Positions 28,935-37,064 of a DNA stretch of 64,000 bases are shown one piece after another. Source of the DNA: Bog-756 sp963725275 (lineage in GTDB: Bacteria > Actinomycetota > Acidimicrobiia > Acidimicrobiales > RAAP-2). The notes beneath the pieces were generated by a model, which saw only the letters and a list, made by a program, of their open reading frames with translations, ran no database searches and was not told the DNA's origin. The translations under genes were made by a program, and so were the position numbers. Position 1 is the first letter of the stretch, and each line of letters starts with the position of its first letter. The stretch is from contig CAVRXS010000006.1 of assembly GCA_963725275.1 (NCBI GenBank), forward strand, positions 372,001 to 436,000. The letters run 5' to 3'.

Positions 28935-30221
28935 TCAGTCCCCCTCGACGGCCGGCACGACTGCCGGCCGTCCGGCCAATTCCCCGAGCACTGGAGGCAG
29001 CAGTTCCTCAGCCGGCACGAGTCCCTCGGCTGCAGGAGGGTCCCCCATCGCCGGGGCCGGTCGCCTGAGACCGGCCAAGTCGAGCCGCTTGAGGCTCATC
29101 GCGCGCTTCTCGATCAACCACCAACTCCCGACCGCGAGCAACCCGGTGACCGCCACCACGCTGGTCAGGTAGAAGGGGAACCCGAAGCGTTGCGCACCCC
29201 AGAGCGCCAGCAGCTGGGACACCGGATACCCGTAGATGTAGATCCCGTAGGAGTAGTCGTTGCGGGCGCCCACCCACTGGAAGGGAAGATGGATCCCCAG
29301 CCAGAGCATCGGGTAGGCGATGAGCGGCGCGAGGAGGGTCGAATCGGTGAAGGCGTACATCGGGTTCCGGGCGCCGTGGAGCCCGCCGTTGGGAAAGAAC
29401 ATCCCGACGACGAACAGCGCGGAGGTGGCAAGAGCGAGCCAGCCCGAGTCGGGCACCTTGTCCCGGTAGAGATAGAGGACGGAGCCGACCAGGAAGACTG
29501 CGGTGAACCGGATGAAATTGAGAATGAGCTGGTGGCGGAACCCGTTGAACAGGTGGTCCAGCTCCGGGGTGAAGGTGATCACGAAGGTCAGTGCGATCAT
29601 CGACACGGCAACGACCAGGGTGGCCAGGCGACGACGCAGGAGGCCGGCGACGGCCAATCCGAGCAGCAGCAGGTAGCAGAGGAATTCGTAGAAGAGCGTC
29701 CAGATCGAGCCGTTCCAGTCCAGTCCGAAGGGCACGTGGTAGGGGGTGCCGGTGATCTTGTACTGGTGGAGGATCGTGCTCGGGAGGAGCCAGTTCCGGT
29801 AGAGGTACGGGAAGGGGCCGTTCGACCCGCTGAAGTAGCAGGACAGCCCGCAATGAGGCAGCGGATCGGTCAGGACGTTGAGGACGCCGAAGAGCAGGGC
29901 CGTGAGGACCAGGCAGACCCAGAACCCGGGGAAGATGCGCAGGAACCGCTGCCAGAGATAGCGCCAGGGTCCGTTCCTCAGCGCGCTGCCGGCGATCAGG
30001 AACCCGCTGATGCCGAAGAAGCCGTACACCGCGAGGGTCCCGATGCTGTTGTCGTTGATCGTCCAGATCTGGCCGAATCCCCCGAGGCCGACCGCGTGGT
30101 CGTAGACGACGAGTGTCGCCAGGACCAGCCGGAGGAAGTTGAGGCTGTTGTGGCGACCGGAGAACCCGTCACCGATCGTCCGCCACCTGGCAGGTGTCAC
30201 TTGTGTCGCGGCGTCGGTCAT
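28935..30221 (-). CDS. acyltransferase 3 family protein
   Basis: About 428 residues. RHNSLNFLRLVLATLVVYDHAVGLGG opens the domain with the family histidine in YDHAV; FFGISGFLIAGS, WQRFLRIFPGFWVCL, WTLFYEFLCYLLLL and YSYGIYIYGYPVSQLLAL follow. This version belongs to the Fuc/Rha-type O-acetyltransferase-like branch rather than the OafA-SGNH branch, and ends in a Pro/Ala-rich cytoplasmic tail. ATG 30221 is preferred; GTG 30242 in frame is an alternative and neither has a good ribosome site. Likely co-transcribed with the oxygenase gene upstream of it. Confidence 0.8.
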   Translation of the reverse strand: MTDAATQVTPARWRTIGDGFSGRHNSLNFLRLVLATLVVYDHAVGLGGFGQIWTINDNSIGTLAVYGFFGISGFLIAGSALRNGPWRYLWQRFLRIFPGFWVCLVLTALLFGVLNVLTDPLPHCGLSCYFSGSNGPFPYLYRNWLLPSTILHQYKITGTPYHVPFGLDWNGSIWTLFYEFLCYLLLLGLAVAGLLRRRLATLVVAVSMIALTFVITFTPELDHLFNGFRHQLILNFIRFTAVFLVGSVLYLYRDKVPDSGWLALATSALFVVGMFFPNGGLHGARNPMYAFTDSTLLAPLIAYPMLWLGIHLPFQWVGARNDYSYGIYIYGYPVSQLLALWGAQRFGFPFYLTSVVAVTGLLAVGSWWLIEKRAMSLKRLDLAGLRRPAPAMGDPPAAEGLVPAEELLPPVLGELAGRPAVVPAVEGD

Positions 30222-30299
30222 CGCGCTGGCCCTGTCGACCACGTCTGCGGCGGAACGGCTCCCCGGTCGCTGCCGGCGACGCAGATCCCGCTCTTCCGG

Positions 30300-31175
30300 C
30301 TAGGACCCGGGCTTCTTGCCACGAAGCCGCTCGAGCCTGGCCAGCAGGTTGCTCGCCGCCGTGTCCGAGATGCCCAGCCGGCGCTTCACCCGGTCGTAGA
30401 GCCGGAGCACCTGCTTGTCCGCGTAGATGAGTAGTGAGCGCGGTCCGTCGCCGGGACGTGCTCGGTACTCGGTCGAGCGCACCATCGGGTCGTCGTCGTG
30501 GGTGAAGTAATAGAGCGCAAGTGACCGGCGGGCAGTGCCCGGTGGGCACTGCATGGGCTCCGGGTGCCCGTGGAAGGAGTCGGCATTGGTGGTGAAGACG
30601 ACCACTCGGTTGGCCAACGGGGCAACCGTAACCTCGCAGTGGGTCATCTTGGTGTCCCACAGCTCGAGGTCCCCCCCGTACTCGGGCTTCCAGTCCTCGT
30701 TGAGGTACAGGAGGAGATTGACCCGGCGCCGCCAGTCCCGGTGCTGCGGATGCACGGTGAAGTCCGCATGCATGTTGAGGAATCCGCCGGTGGTCGACTG
30801 GTGCAGCCCCCCGCCTTCGAGGCTCGGGTCGGGGAACAGACCCTCGATCCCGGTGAGCTCCTCGAGGAATCGGACGAACCTCGGGGAGTTGAGCTCCTCG
30901 AGGATCGACCGCAGCGTGGGTCCCCACGTCGTCGGGTCGGTCTGACCGAACTTGCGCTCGTTCACGTGGAGGTAGGAGATCCACTCCCCACCCTCGAGGG
31001 TGGGGAACTCGTCGATGGCGGCAGTGACCGCGCGACGGTCGAGGAACTCCTCGAACACGATGTGCGGGAACGGGGAGGCCGTGCGGTACCGGGGCGCCAG
31101 CTCCCCGACCCCACCCTCCCATTTGGCGAGATCCAGGATCTCGAACCTCTCCGCTTCTTGTGCTTCTGGGTGCAT
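30300..31175 (-). CDS. 2OG-Fe(II) oxygenase, prolyl-4-hydroxylase-like
   Basis: 291 residues. The double-stranded beta-helix signature is visible: FLNMHADFTVHP gives the H-x-D iron ligands near residue 137, NADSFHGHPEP the distal histidine, and GTARRSLALYYF the arginine that binds 2-oxoglutarate. Family members hydroxylate proteins or small molecules; here, among glycan genes, a sugar or lipid substrate is possible. ATG 31175 is used because the conserved region starts soon after; the frame is open to 31238. Gene order suggests transcription with the acyltransferase at 28935. Confidence 0.85.
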   Translation of the reverse strand: MHPEAQEAERFEILDLAKWEGGVGELAPRYRTASPFPHIVFEEFLDRRAVTAAIDEFPTLEGGEWISYLHVNERKFGQTDPTTWGPTLRSILEELNSPRFVRFLEELTGIEGLFPDPSLEGGGLHQSTTGGFLNMHADFTVHPQHRDWRRRVNLLLYLNEDWKPEYGGDLELWDTKMTHCEVTVAPLANRVVVFTTNADSFHGHPEPMQCPPGTARRSLALYYFTHDDDPMVRSTEYRARPGDGPRSLLIYADKQVLRLYDRVKRRLGISDTAASNLLARLERLRGKKPGS

Positions 31176-31282
31176 CTCGCTGGACCTCGGATCAGTGGGG
31201 CCGTACGGGTGACCGGGACGCTCCCGGGTACGTGGCACGCCGTGGTGCGTTCGGGCCGCATCCGGGCCCGGCGGTCACCCGG

Positions 31283-32740
31283 TCAGGCGGGCTCCAACTC
31301 GAAGACGAACTGGTAGGAGAAGAGGTTCGGGGACAGCGCCAGTCCGACCCGGTCCACTGCGGACACGGCCCGCATGACCCGGGAGGGAGAGGGCCCTCCA
31401 CGGCCCGCGACCTCGACCGGAAGACCGGCGCTCGAGCGTCTCCGGACCCGTAGCCCGGCGCGGTCCGCCATCCGCTCGAACCCCCGCTGGGTGAAGAACC
31501 GGAGGTGGGCCGGATCGAAGATCCCGCGCCGCTCGTACTCGAAGTGACCGGTGAGCACACGTGCCCGCGGGTACCAGTGGGCAACGTTGGGGACACTCAC
31601 CATCACCACGCCCCGCGGAGACAGCACGGCACTGATCTGGCGGAGGAGCGATTCGGGATCGACCAACCGCTCGAACACCCCGGCCCCCACCACGACGTCG
31701 AACCCGGTGCCGACCTCGGCGGGCAGACCCTCGTTGAGATCGGCCTCCACGAACCCGTCGAGGCGGTCTCCCACCCCGTCGATCTTCTCTGAGTCGACCC
31801 CGATCACCGTGTGCCCTTCCAGGCGGAGCAGTTCGCCGAGGCGGCCGCTCCCACACCCGAGGTCGAGGATGCGCCGGGGCGGGCCCTGTCCGAGCCAGCT
31901 GAGGAGTTCCCGGTGCGCCGCCGTCGTCCGGGGCAGGTCGAAGTCATCGGTGGCGAACGCCATGTCCCCGGTCCCGAAGCCCATCTTGTGGACCCGGTAG
32001 CGGATGACGTCGGTGACGACGTCCTTGGCGTAGCCCATGCCGTTGACATGGCAGATCTCATTGCCGTAGAAGGTCGGGATCGGGACCTCGACGATGACCT
32101 TCTTCGCCTCGAGGAGCTGGAGGATGATCTCGGTGTCGAAGTCGAACCCGTCTGTGTTCGACTCGAACGGGATGTCGTTGAGGGCCGAGGTGCGGTACGC
32201 CCGGTAGCCGCTGTGCCACTCGGAGAGGTTGAGCCCGGTGGCTGCGTTCGAGAACCTGCTGAGGACCCGGTTGCCGACGTACTTGTAGAGCGGCATGCCA
32301 CCGATCCGCGCCGATCCCGTATCGAGCAGCCGGGACCCGAAGACCGCGTCGCAGTCGCTCGTCTCGAAGGGCGTGATGAGGTCCTCGATGACCTCAGGCG
32401 CGTACTGCCCGTCCCCGTGCAGCAGGACGACGATGTCCAGCCCATGGTCGATCGCCCACCGGTAGGCGGCCTTCTGATTGCCCCCGTACCCGAGGTTCTG
32501 CGAGCGCCGGATGACCGTGAGCGGCAGGTCGGTCTCGGCCTGGTACTCCTTGCCGACCGTGTAGGTGCAGTCGCTGCTCGCATCGTCGCAGACGACCACT
32601 TCGGCGACACGCGATCGGAAGCCCGGAGGAAGCCGGTCGAGCACGGCGGCCAGGGTCGACGCAGCGTTGTAGGCCACCACCACGATGCCGATGCGCTCGG
32701 GATACAATTGCCCTTGACGTGCGGTTTCAGAGCCCCTCAT
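31283..32740 (-). CDS. GT2 glycosyltransferase fused to class I methyltransferase
   Basis: 485 residues in two enzymes. Residues about 15-250 are a GT2 domain of the dolichyl-phosphate mannose synthase type: GIVVVAYNAASTL, VVVCDDASSD, NLGYGGNQKAAYRWA, LHGDGQYAP. Residues about 290-480 are a methyltransferase: RILDLGCGSGRLGELLR (SAM site), VIGVDSEKI, VPNVAHWYPRARVLTGHFEY, LRFFTQRGFERM. The join suggests one polypeptide adds or activates a sugar and methylates the product. A GGTGAGG ribosome site precedes ATG 32740. Membrane helices are absent, so any lipid carrier is reached from the cytoplasm. Confidence 0.9.
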   Translation of the reverse strand: MRGSETARQGQLYPERIGIVVVAYNAASTLAAVLDRLPPGFRSRVAEVVVCDDASSDCTYTVGKEYQAETDLPLTVIRRSQNLGYGGNQKAAYRWAIDHGLDIVVLLHGDGQYAPEVIEDLITPFETSDCDAVFGSRLLDTGSARIGGMPLYKYVGNRVLSRFSNAATGLNLSEWHSGYRAYRTSALNDIPFESNTDGFDFDTEIILQLLEAKKVIVEVPIPTFYGNEICHVNGMGYAKDVVTDVIRYRVHKMGFGTGDMAFATDDFDLPRTTAAHRELLSWLGQGPPRRILDLGCGSGRLGELLRLEGHTVIGVDSEKIDGVGDRLDGFVEADLNEGLPAEVGTGFDVVVGAGVFERLVDPESLLRQISAVLSPRGVVMVSVPNVAHWYPRARVLTGHFEYERRGIFDPAHLRFFTQRGFERMADRAGLRVRRRSSAGLPVEVAGRGGPSPSRVMRAVSAVDRVGLALSPNLFSYQFVFELEPA

Positions 32741-32783
32741 TGCCTCACCCCCTGCCGGACATCGGACTCACACCAACTCGCGA

Positions 32784-32789
32784 ACGCTA
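32784..32789 (-). promoter_or_regulatory. putative -10 element TAGCGT
   Basis: Minus-strand TAGCGT about 45 nt before ATG 32740, with a good Shine-Dalgarno in the leader. Candidate promoter for the fusion gene. Confidence 0.3.
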
Positions 32790-32842
32790 GCACCGCCCCT
32801 CCAGCTGCGGCAACCTCCGCCGGTCGCCACAGGAGGCTCCGT

Positions 32843-33565
32843 TCAGCCGGCCGGAGCTGCGAAGACGTGCAACTTGGGGTAGACCACCATCGGTACCCGG
32901 AGCCACCGGATCGACATGAAGACCGGGTACCACTTCCAGTAGTCGAATCCCTCCGGGTCGACAGGCGTCGTGGTGCAGGAGCCGAAGCGCTCACGGAGCA
33001 CCTGCTCGTAGAAGGTGCGCGAGTACATGACCACCATCGGCTGCTTGAAGGTGGTGAGGAACCAGCGGGTCACCGGGAGCAGGAGTCGTTGCACCGGGTA
33101 CCACGCCTTCTGTGGGCAGTACTCGAGGATGAACAGCCGCCCACCCGGGCGCAGGAGCCGCTTGGCACGGTCGACCGCCTCCTCCACCCTGGCCTCCGAC
33201 GAGCGCCAGTTTCCCTGCGGGGTGTGGTGCAACATGAGCGGGAAGATCACCGTGTCGAAGGACTCGGCCGGGAACTCGTACTCGTAGAAGTCCCCCACCA
33301 CGCCGGTGGCGCGCTCGGGGCAGTACTCCTTCAGCATCTCGGACGAGAGATCCATGACCGCGAGGCTCGCCAGCTGCTCGCCCCATTCGAAGAAGTCCCA
33401 GATGCCTCCCACGCTCAGCGCGTCGCCCCTGACCCCGGCATTGAGCAGACGGGCCGCCTCCACGTCGAGCTCCTGGGTCATCGCCTTCAGCGACTCGTAC
33501 TGGTTGTCGAGCTGCTGGCGATCGAAGAACTCGCGTACCTCGTCCGAGGTCGAATCCTGCCCCAT
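32843..33565 (-). CDS. class I SAM-dependent methyltransferase
   Basis: 240 residues. The SAM domain is atypical in its first motif (GDALSVGGIWDFFEWGEQLASLAVMDLS in place of the usual DxGxGxG) but motif II-like VVGDFYEYEFPAESFDTVIFPLMLHHTPQG and post-motif RAKRLLRPGGRLFILEYCP are clear. The C-terminal third has WYPVQRLLLPVTRWF and may contact a membrane or lipid substrate. AGGAGAG 7 nt before ATG 33565 sets the start. It lies upstream of the GT2-methyltransferase gene in the same direction, separated by 102 bp. Confidence 0.85.
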   Translation of the reverse strand: MGQDSTSDEVREFFDRQQLDNQYESLKAMTQELDVEAARLLNAGVRGDALSVGGIWDFFEWGEQLASLAVMDLSSEMLKEYCPERATGVVGDFYEYEFPAESFDTVIFPLMLHHTPQGNWRSSEARVEEAVDRAKRLLRPGGRLFILEYCPQKAWYPVQRLLLPVTRWFLTTFKQPMVVMYSRTFYEQVLRERFGSCTTTPVDPEGFDYWKWYPVFMSIRWLRVPMVVYPKLHVFAAPAG

Positions 33566-33763
33566 GGTGCACTCTCCTGCTCGCTGGACCGGCACTCTGC
33601 TGCCCGCCGGCTCGGCGTCGATGCGAGCCACCGGAGGGGTGCCCGCCGACACGGCGTGGCGAACGGCGCACGAGCCTAGCATCGGGCCCCCGAGCGACCC
33701 CGGGCCGAGCGCCGCGCTCCGTGCGGGCAAGGCGGAAGACCAGCATGTCCACCACGGGTTGGC

Positions 33764-33769
33764 TACAGT
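33764..33769 (+). promoter_or_regulatory. putative leaderless -10 element TACAGT
   Basis: TACAGT followed by 7 nt and ATG 33777, with no ribosome site. It decides the start of the small membrane protein. Confidence 0.4.
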
Positions 33770-33776
33770 CCCGACC

Positions 33777-34136
33777 ATGAAATGGATAGGCGTAGCCGTT
33801 CTGGTCGTCATCGGGATCATCGCCGCGTTCGTCGCGATCGAATACCTGGTCGTCCCTTTCCACTCACTCCCGAGCTACATCCCAGGGCACAAGACCGGCC
33901 CCGGCCACTACCACAAGCGCGGCGCGATCGCCGCGCTGATTGCGCTTATCGCACTGGGGGGGGCGGTGCTGCTCGCCGTGCGCTTCACCCGTCCTGCGTC
34001 GGGATCGGCCGGGCCGGCACCGACGACACCGACGACACCTGCCGGCGCGGCATCCGGCTCGGTCGATGACCTGCTCGCCGCCCCGGCTCCGGCACCCGCC
34101 CCCGCTCCGGACGAAGGCGGCGCGCCGCCCACCTGA
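33777..34136 (+). CDS. small two-helix membrane protein with His-rich loop
   Basis: 119 residues. Helix 1 spans about residues 4-24, helix 2 about 50-69. The loop between them, HSLPSYIPGHKTGPGHYHKRG, carries four histidines and two GH pairs that could bind a metal or phosphate. The C-terminal tail is Thr/Pro/Ala-rich and ends in a PAPAPAPAPDEGG run. It stands alone on its strand between a methyltransferase and the cysC gene, which converges on it with a 12-bp gap. I do not recognise a named family. Confidence 0.6.
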   Translation: MKWIGVAVLVVIGIIAAFVAIEYLVVPFHSLPSYIPGHKTGPGHYHKRGAIAALIALIALGGAVLLAVRFTRPASGSAGPAPTTPTTPAGAASGSVDDLLAAPAPAPAPAPDEGGAPPT

Positions 34137-34148
34137 CGGTCCAGCTGC

Positions 34149-34747
34149 TTACCGCTGCCGCGTCGGCACCAGCGTCCCGATCACCAACCGGGCGGCTTCT
34201 TCAACCGACACGTCGGCCCCGATCACCAGGTCCGGCGCGTCCGGAACCTCGTAGGGATCATCGATGCCGGTGAATCCCTCGATCCTGCCGGCGGTCGCCT
34301 CGGCGTACAGACCCTTCGGATCGCGCTGCGCGCAGTGGGCAGCCGTTGCAGCCAGGTACACCTCGATGAAGGGAAGCCCGGCCTCTTCGTGGATCTCGCG
34401 GGCCTGGCGGCGCGAGGAGGCGTAGGGACTGATCACCGCCACGACCGCGACGAGGCCCGCATCGGCGAACAGCCGGGCCACCTCGGCCACCCGCCGGCAG
34501 TTCTCCTCGCGGGCGGTGCGGCTGAAACCGAGATCCCCGTTGAGACCGGTCCGCAGGTTGTCCCCGTCGAGCCGGTAGGAGGCGGTTCCTCCCCGCACCA
34601 GCATCTGCTCGACGGCCGCCGCCAGTGTCGACTTCCCTGATCCGGAGAGGCCGGTGAGCCAGAGCGTGGCCCCGCGGCCACCGAGCAGCTCCGCCGCGCT
34701 GACCGGCTGACCTCCCCGGTGTGCCAAGTGACGTTGGAGGACGTCAT
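34149..34747 (-). CDS. cysC: adenylylsulfate kinase, N-terminal frameshift
   Basis: APS kinase, which phosphorylates adenylylsulfate to PAPS, the sulfate donor for sulfotransferases. GLSGSGKSTLAAA is the P-loop, YRLDGDNLRTGLNGDLGFS the APS-binding segment, ISPYASSRRQAREI and FIEVYLAA follow. The main frame opens only at TTG 34727. The expected N-terminus, SSNVTWHTGEVSR, lies in another frame from ATG 34747, and one extra base in the CCGG at 34703-34706 would join them, so I extend the gene to 34747. As written the enzyme would lack about 15 N-terminal residues but keep its core. ATG 34747 is 11 nt after the cysN stop. Confidence 0.85.
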
Positions 34748-34758
34748 GACCGCCCCTG

Positions 34759-36009
34759 TCAATCGGGACCGAGCAGCATGCCGGCCCCCGCAGTGACGTT
34801 CGTGTCCTCTGCGGCCAGGATGAACGATCCGGTCTGCCGGTTCCGCCGGTAGCCGTCGTAGAACAGCGGCTGGGTGACCCGAAGGCTGAGCCGGCCCACC
34901 TCGTTGAGGTCCAGCGCCTCGACGGACTCGTCCCGGTGGAGAGAGTTGACGTCGAGCCGGTAGTGGATGTCCCGCACGACCGCCCGCACCCAGCGGGTGG
35001 TGTGCTTGAGTGCGAGGAAGTCGCCTTGCCGGAGCGGGCGATCGGTCATCCAGCAGACCATGGCGTCGAGGTCCTGGCCGACCGCGGGCCTGTTGTGCGG
35101 TCGGCAGATCATGTCGCCCCGCGACACGTCGATGTCGTCGGTGAGCCGCATGGTGACCGACATCGGTGCGAACGCCTCATCGACCGGCCCGTCGAAGGTG
35201 TCGATGGCGGCAACGGTCGTCGTCAACCCCGACGGCAACACCAGGACCTCGTCGCCGGGCCGGAAGACCCCGCCGTCGATGCGACCGGCGTAGCCCCGGT
35301 AGTCGTGCCACTCGGTCGCCTGGGGCCGGACCACCCACTGGACCGGCATCCGCGGGTCGATCAGGTTGCGGTCCGAGGCGATGTAGACCGTCTCGAGGTG
35401 GTGGAGGAGTGACGCGCCCTCGTACCAGGCCATGTTCGCCGAGCGCTGCACCACGTTGTCGCCCTGCAGCGCGGAGATGGGGATGAAGCTCAGGTCGGCG
35501 ACCTCGAGGCGGCTGGCGAAGGCGGTGAACTCGTCACGGATGGCCTCGAAGACCGCCTGGTCGTAGTCGACCAGGTCCATCTTGTTGACGCACACCAACA
35601 GGTGCGGCACCCGCAGCAGCGATGCGAGGAAGGCGTGACGGCGCGTCTGCTCGACGATGCCCTTGCGGGCGTCGACGAGGACCATGGTCAGGTCCGCGGT
35701 GGAGTTCCCCGTCACCATGTTCCGGGTGTACTGGGTGTGCCCGGGGGTGTCGGCGATGATGAACTTCCGGGCGGGTGTGGCGAAGTAGCGGTAGGCGACG
35801 TCGATGGTGATGCCCTGCTCGCGCTCGGCCCGCAGGCCGTCGGTGAGGAGTGCCAGGTCGGTGTACTCGTCCCCGCGCTGACTGCTGACCCGTTCGACCG
35901 CCTCGAGCTGGTCCTCGAAGATGGCCTTCGAGTCGTAGAGGAGACGCCCGATGAGCGTGCTCTTCCCGTCGTCGACCGAGCCGGCGGTGGCGAATCGGAG
36001 CAGCTCCAT
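34759..36009 (-). CDS. cysN: sulfate adenylyltransferase GTPase subunit
   Basis: 416 residues, the GTP-driven subunit of ATP sulfurylase. GTPase motifs are complete: GSVDDGKSTLIGRLL (G1), EREQGITIDVAYRYF (G2), DTPGHTQY (G3), CVNKMDLVD (G4) and SALQGDN (G5). Two EF-Tu-like beta barrels follow. It lacks a fused C-terminal APS kinase, which is encoded separately as cysC. ATG 36009 overlaps the cysD stop by one base (TGATG), so the pair is translated together. Part of a cysDNC operon that supplies PAPS. Confidence 0.95.
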   Translation of the reverse strand: MELLRFATAGSVDDGKSTLIGRLLYDSKAIFEDQLEAVERVSSQRGDEYTDLALLTDGLRAEREQGITIDVAYRYFATPARKFIIADTPGHTQYTRNMVTGNSTADLTMVLVDARKGIVEQTRRHAFLASLLRVPHLLVCVNKMDLVDYDQAVFEAIRDEFTAFASRLEVADLSFIPISALQGDNVVQRSANMAWYEGASLLHHLETVYIASDRNLIDPRMPVQWVVRPQATEWHDYRGYAGRIDGGVFRPGDEVLVLPSGLTTTVAAIDTFDGPVDEAFAPMSVTMRLTDDIDVSRGDMICRPHNRPAVGQDLDAMVCWMTDRPLRQGDFLALKHTTRWVRAVVRDIHYRLDVNSLHRDESVEALDLNEVGRLSLRVTQPLFYDGYRRNRQTGSFILAAEDTNVTAGAGMLLGPD

Positions 36010-36944
36010 CAGAAGTACCCTTCGCGCTTCCGGTCCTCCATGGCGGCCTCGCTGACCCGGTCGTCGGCGCGGGTCGCACCCCGCTCGGTGAGCCGGGAGG
36101 CGGCGACCTCGAGGATGATGTCGTCGACGGTGGCAGCGTTGGACTCCACCGCGCCGGTGCAGGTCATGTCGCCCACGGTCCGGTAGCGGACGGTGGTCTC
36201 GAACAGCTCCTCGTCTGTCCGAGGTGTGACGAACTGCCCGCTCGAAAGCAGCATGCCGTCACGCCGGAAGACCTCGCGCCGGTGGGCGTAGTAGATCGAG
36301 GGCAGGTCGAGGCCCTCGTCGCCGATGTACTGCCAGACGTCGAGCTCGGTCCAGTCCGAGATCGGGAAGACCCGGATGTGCTCGCCGTTGCGGTGCTTGC
36401 CGTTGTAGAGGGACCAGAGCTCGGGCCGCTGGTTCTTCGGGTCCCACTGCCCGAACTCGTCGCGGAACGAGTAGACCCGCTCCTTCGCCCTCGCCTTCTC
36501 CTCGTCGCGGCGGGCGCCACCGAAGACCGCGTCGAACCGGTACTCGCTGATGGCGTCGAGGAGGGTCCGGGTCTGGAGACGGTTGCGGGACGGATCGGTG
36601 CCCGGCTCCTCGGACACCCGGCCGGCGTCGATCGAGGCCTGCACGGAAGCCACCAGGAGGGTCGCATCCAGCTCGGCCACGATCCGGTCACGGAACTCGA
36701 GGACCTCCGGGAAGTTGTGACCGGTGTCGATGTGCATGATCGGGAAGGGGATCCGTCCCGGCCAGAAGGCCTTCTGGGCCAGTCGCAGCATGACCACCGA
36801 GTCCTTGCCGCCCGAGAACAGGAGGACCGGGCGTTCGAATTCGGCAGCGACCTCGCGGATGATGTGGATCGACTGCGCCTCGATCGCGCGCACCTGCGAC
36901 AGCTGATACTGCCCTGTCGTCCCGACACCTCGCCCCCGTTCCAC
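36009..36944 (-). CDS. cysD: sulfate adenylyltransferase subunit 2
   Basis: 311 residues, the usual CysD size. SGGKDSVVMLRLAQKAFWP is the PP-loop of the ATP pyrophosphatase fold, IDTGHNFPEVLEFRD and FGGARRDEEKARAKERVYSFRD follow, and the C-terminus ends in DRKREGYF, typical of CysD. With CysN it makes APS from ATP and sulfate. GTG 36944 is chosen because an eight-base gap separates it from a TAGTTT box, and because the family sequence QLSQVRAIEAQSIHII starts soon after. The frame remains open far upstream but that part is shadow of the neighbour. Confidence 0.95.
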   Translation of the reverse strand: MERGRGVGTTGQYQLSQVRAIEAQSIHIIREVAAEFERPVLLFSGGKDSVVMLRLAQKAFWPGRIPFPIMHIDTGHNFPEVLEFRDRIVAELDATLLVASVQASIDAGRVSEEPGTDPSRNRLQTRTLLDAISEYRFDAVFGGARRDEEKARAKERVYSFRDEFGQWDPKNQRPELWSLYNGKHRNGEHIRVFPISDWTELDVWQYIGDEGLDLPSIYYAHRREVFRRDGMLLSSGQFVTPRTDEELFETTVRYRTVGDMTCTGAVESNAATVDDIILEVAASRLTERGATRADDRVSEAAMEDRKREGYF

Positions 36945-36952
36945 GACAGACC

Positions 36953-36958
36953 AAACTA
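36953..36958 (-). promoter_or_regulatory. putative leaderless -10 element TAGTTT for cysDNC
   Basis: Minus-strand TAGTTT is followed by 8 nt and GTG 36944. Back to back with the box at 36990 in a 120-bp divergent region. Confidence 0.35.
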
Positions 36959-36989
36959 GCCGATGGGTCCCGCGCGCCGAAATAGGCCG

Positions 36990-36995
36990 TACACT
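36990..36995 (+). promoter_or_regulatory. putative -10 element TACACT
   Basis: TACACT would start a transcript near 37002 with a leader of about 60 nt carrying GGAGGAG before ATG 37065. Confidence 0.35.
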
Positions 36996-37064
36996 GGACG
37001 TCCGGTGGCGCCGACGCGGCTGAGGGGGATCCTGCGCCGTCCGACCGGGCCGGAGGAGACATCG

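Noticed and set aside
28860..28935. tRNA or other structured RNA in the gap between converging genes
   Set aside because: Only a simple 7-bp dyad is present; no cloverleaf or other known RNA pattern fits.
33677..33682. TAGCAT box on the plus strand
   Set aside because: No start codon in a plausible frame follows at leaderless spacing, and the small protein at 33777 has a better box at 33764.
34080..34136. Short Pro-Ala repeat in the small membrane protein as a tandem DNA repeat
   Set aside because: It is an alternating Pro/Ala low-complexity tail common in GC-rich genomes, too short and irregular to call a repeat locus.
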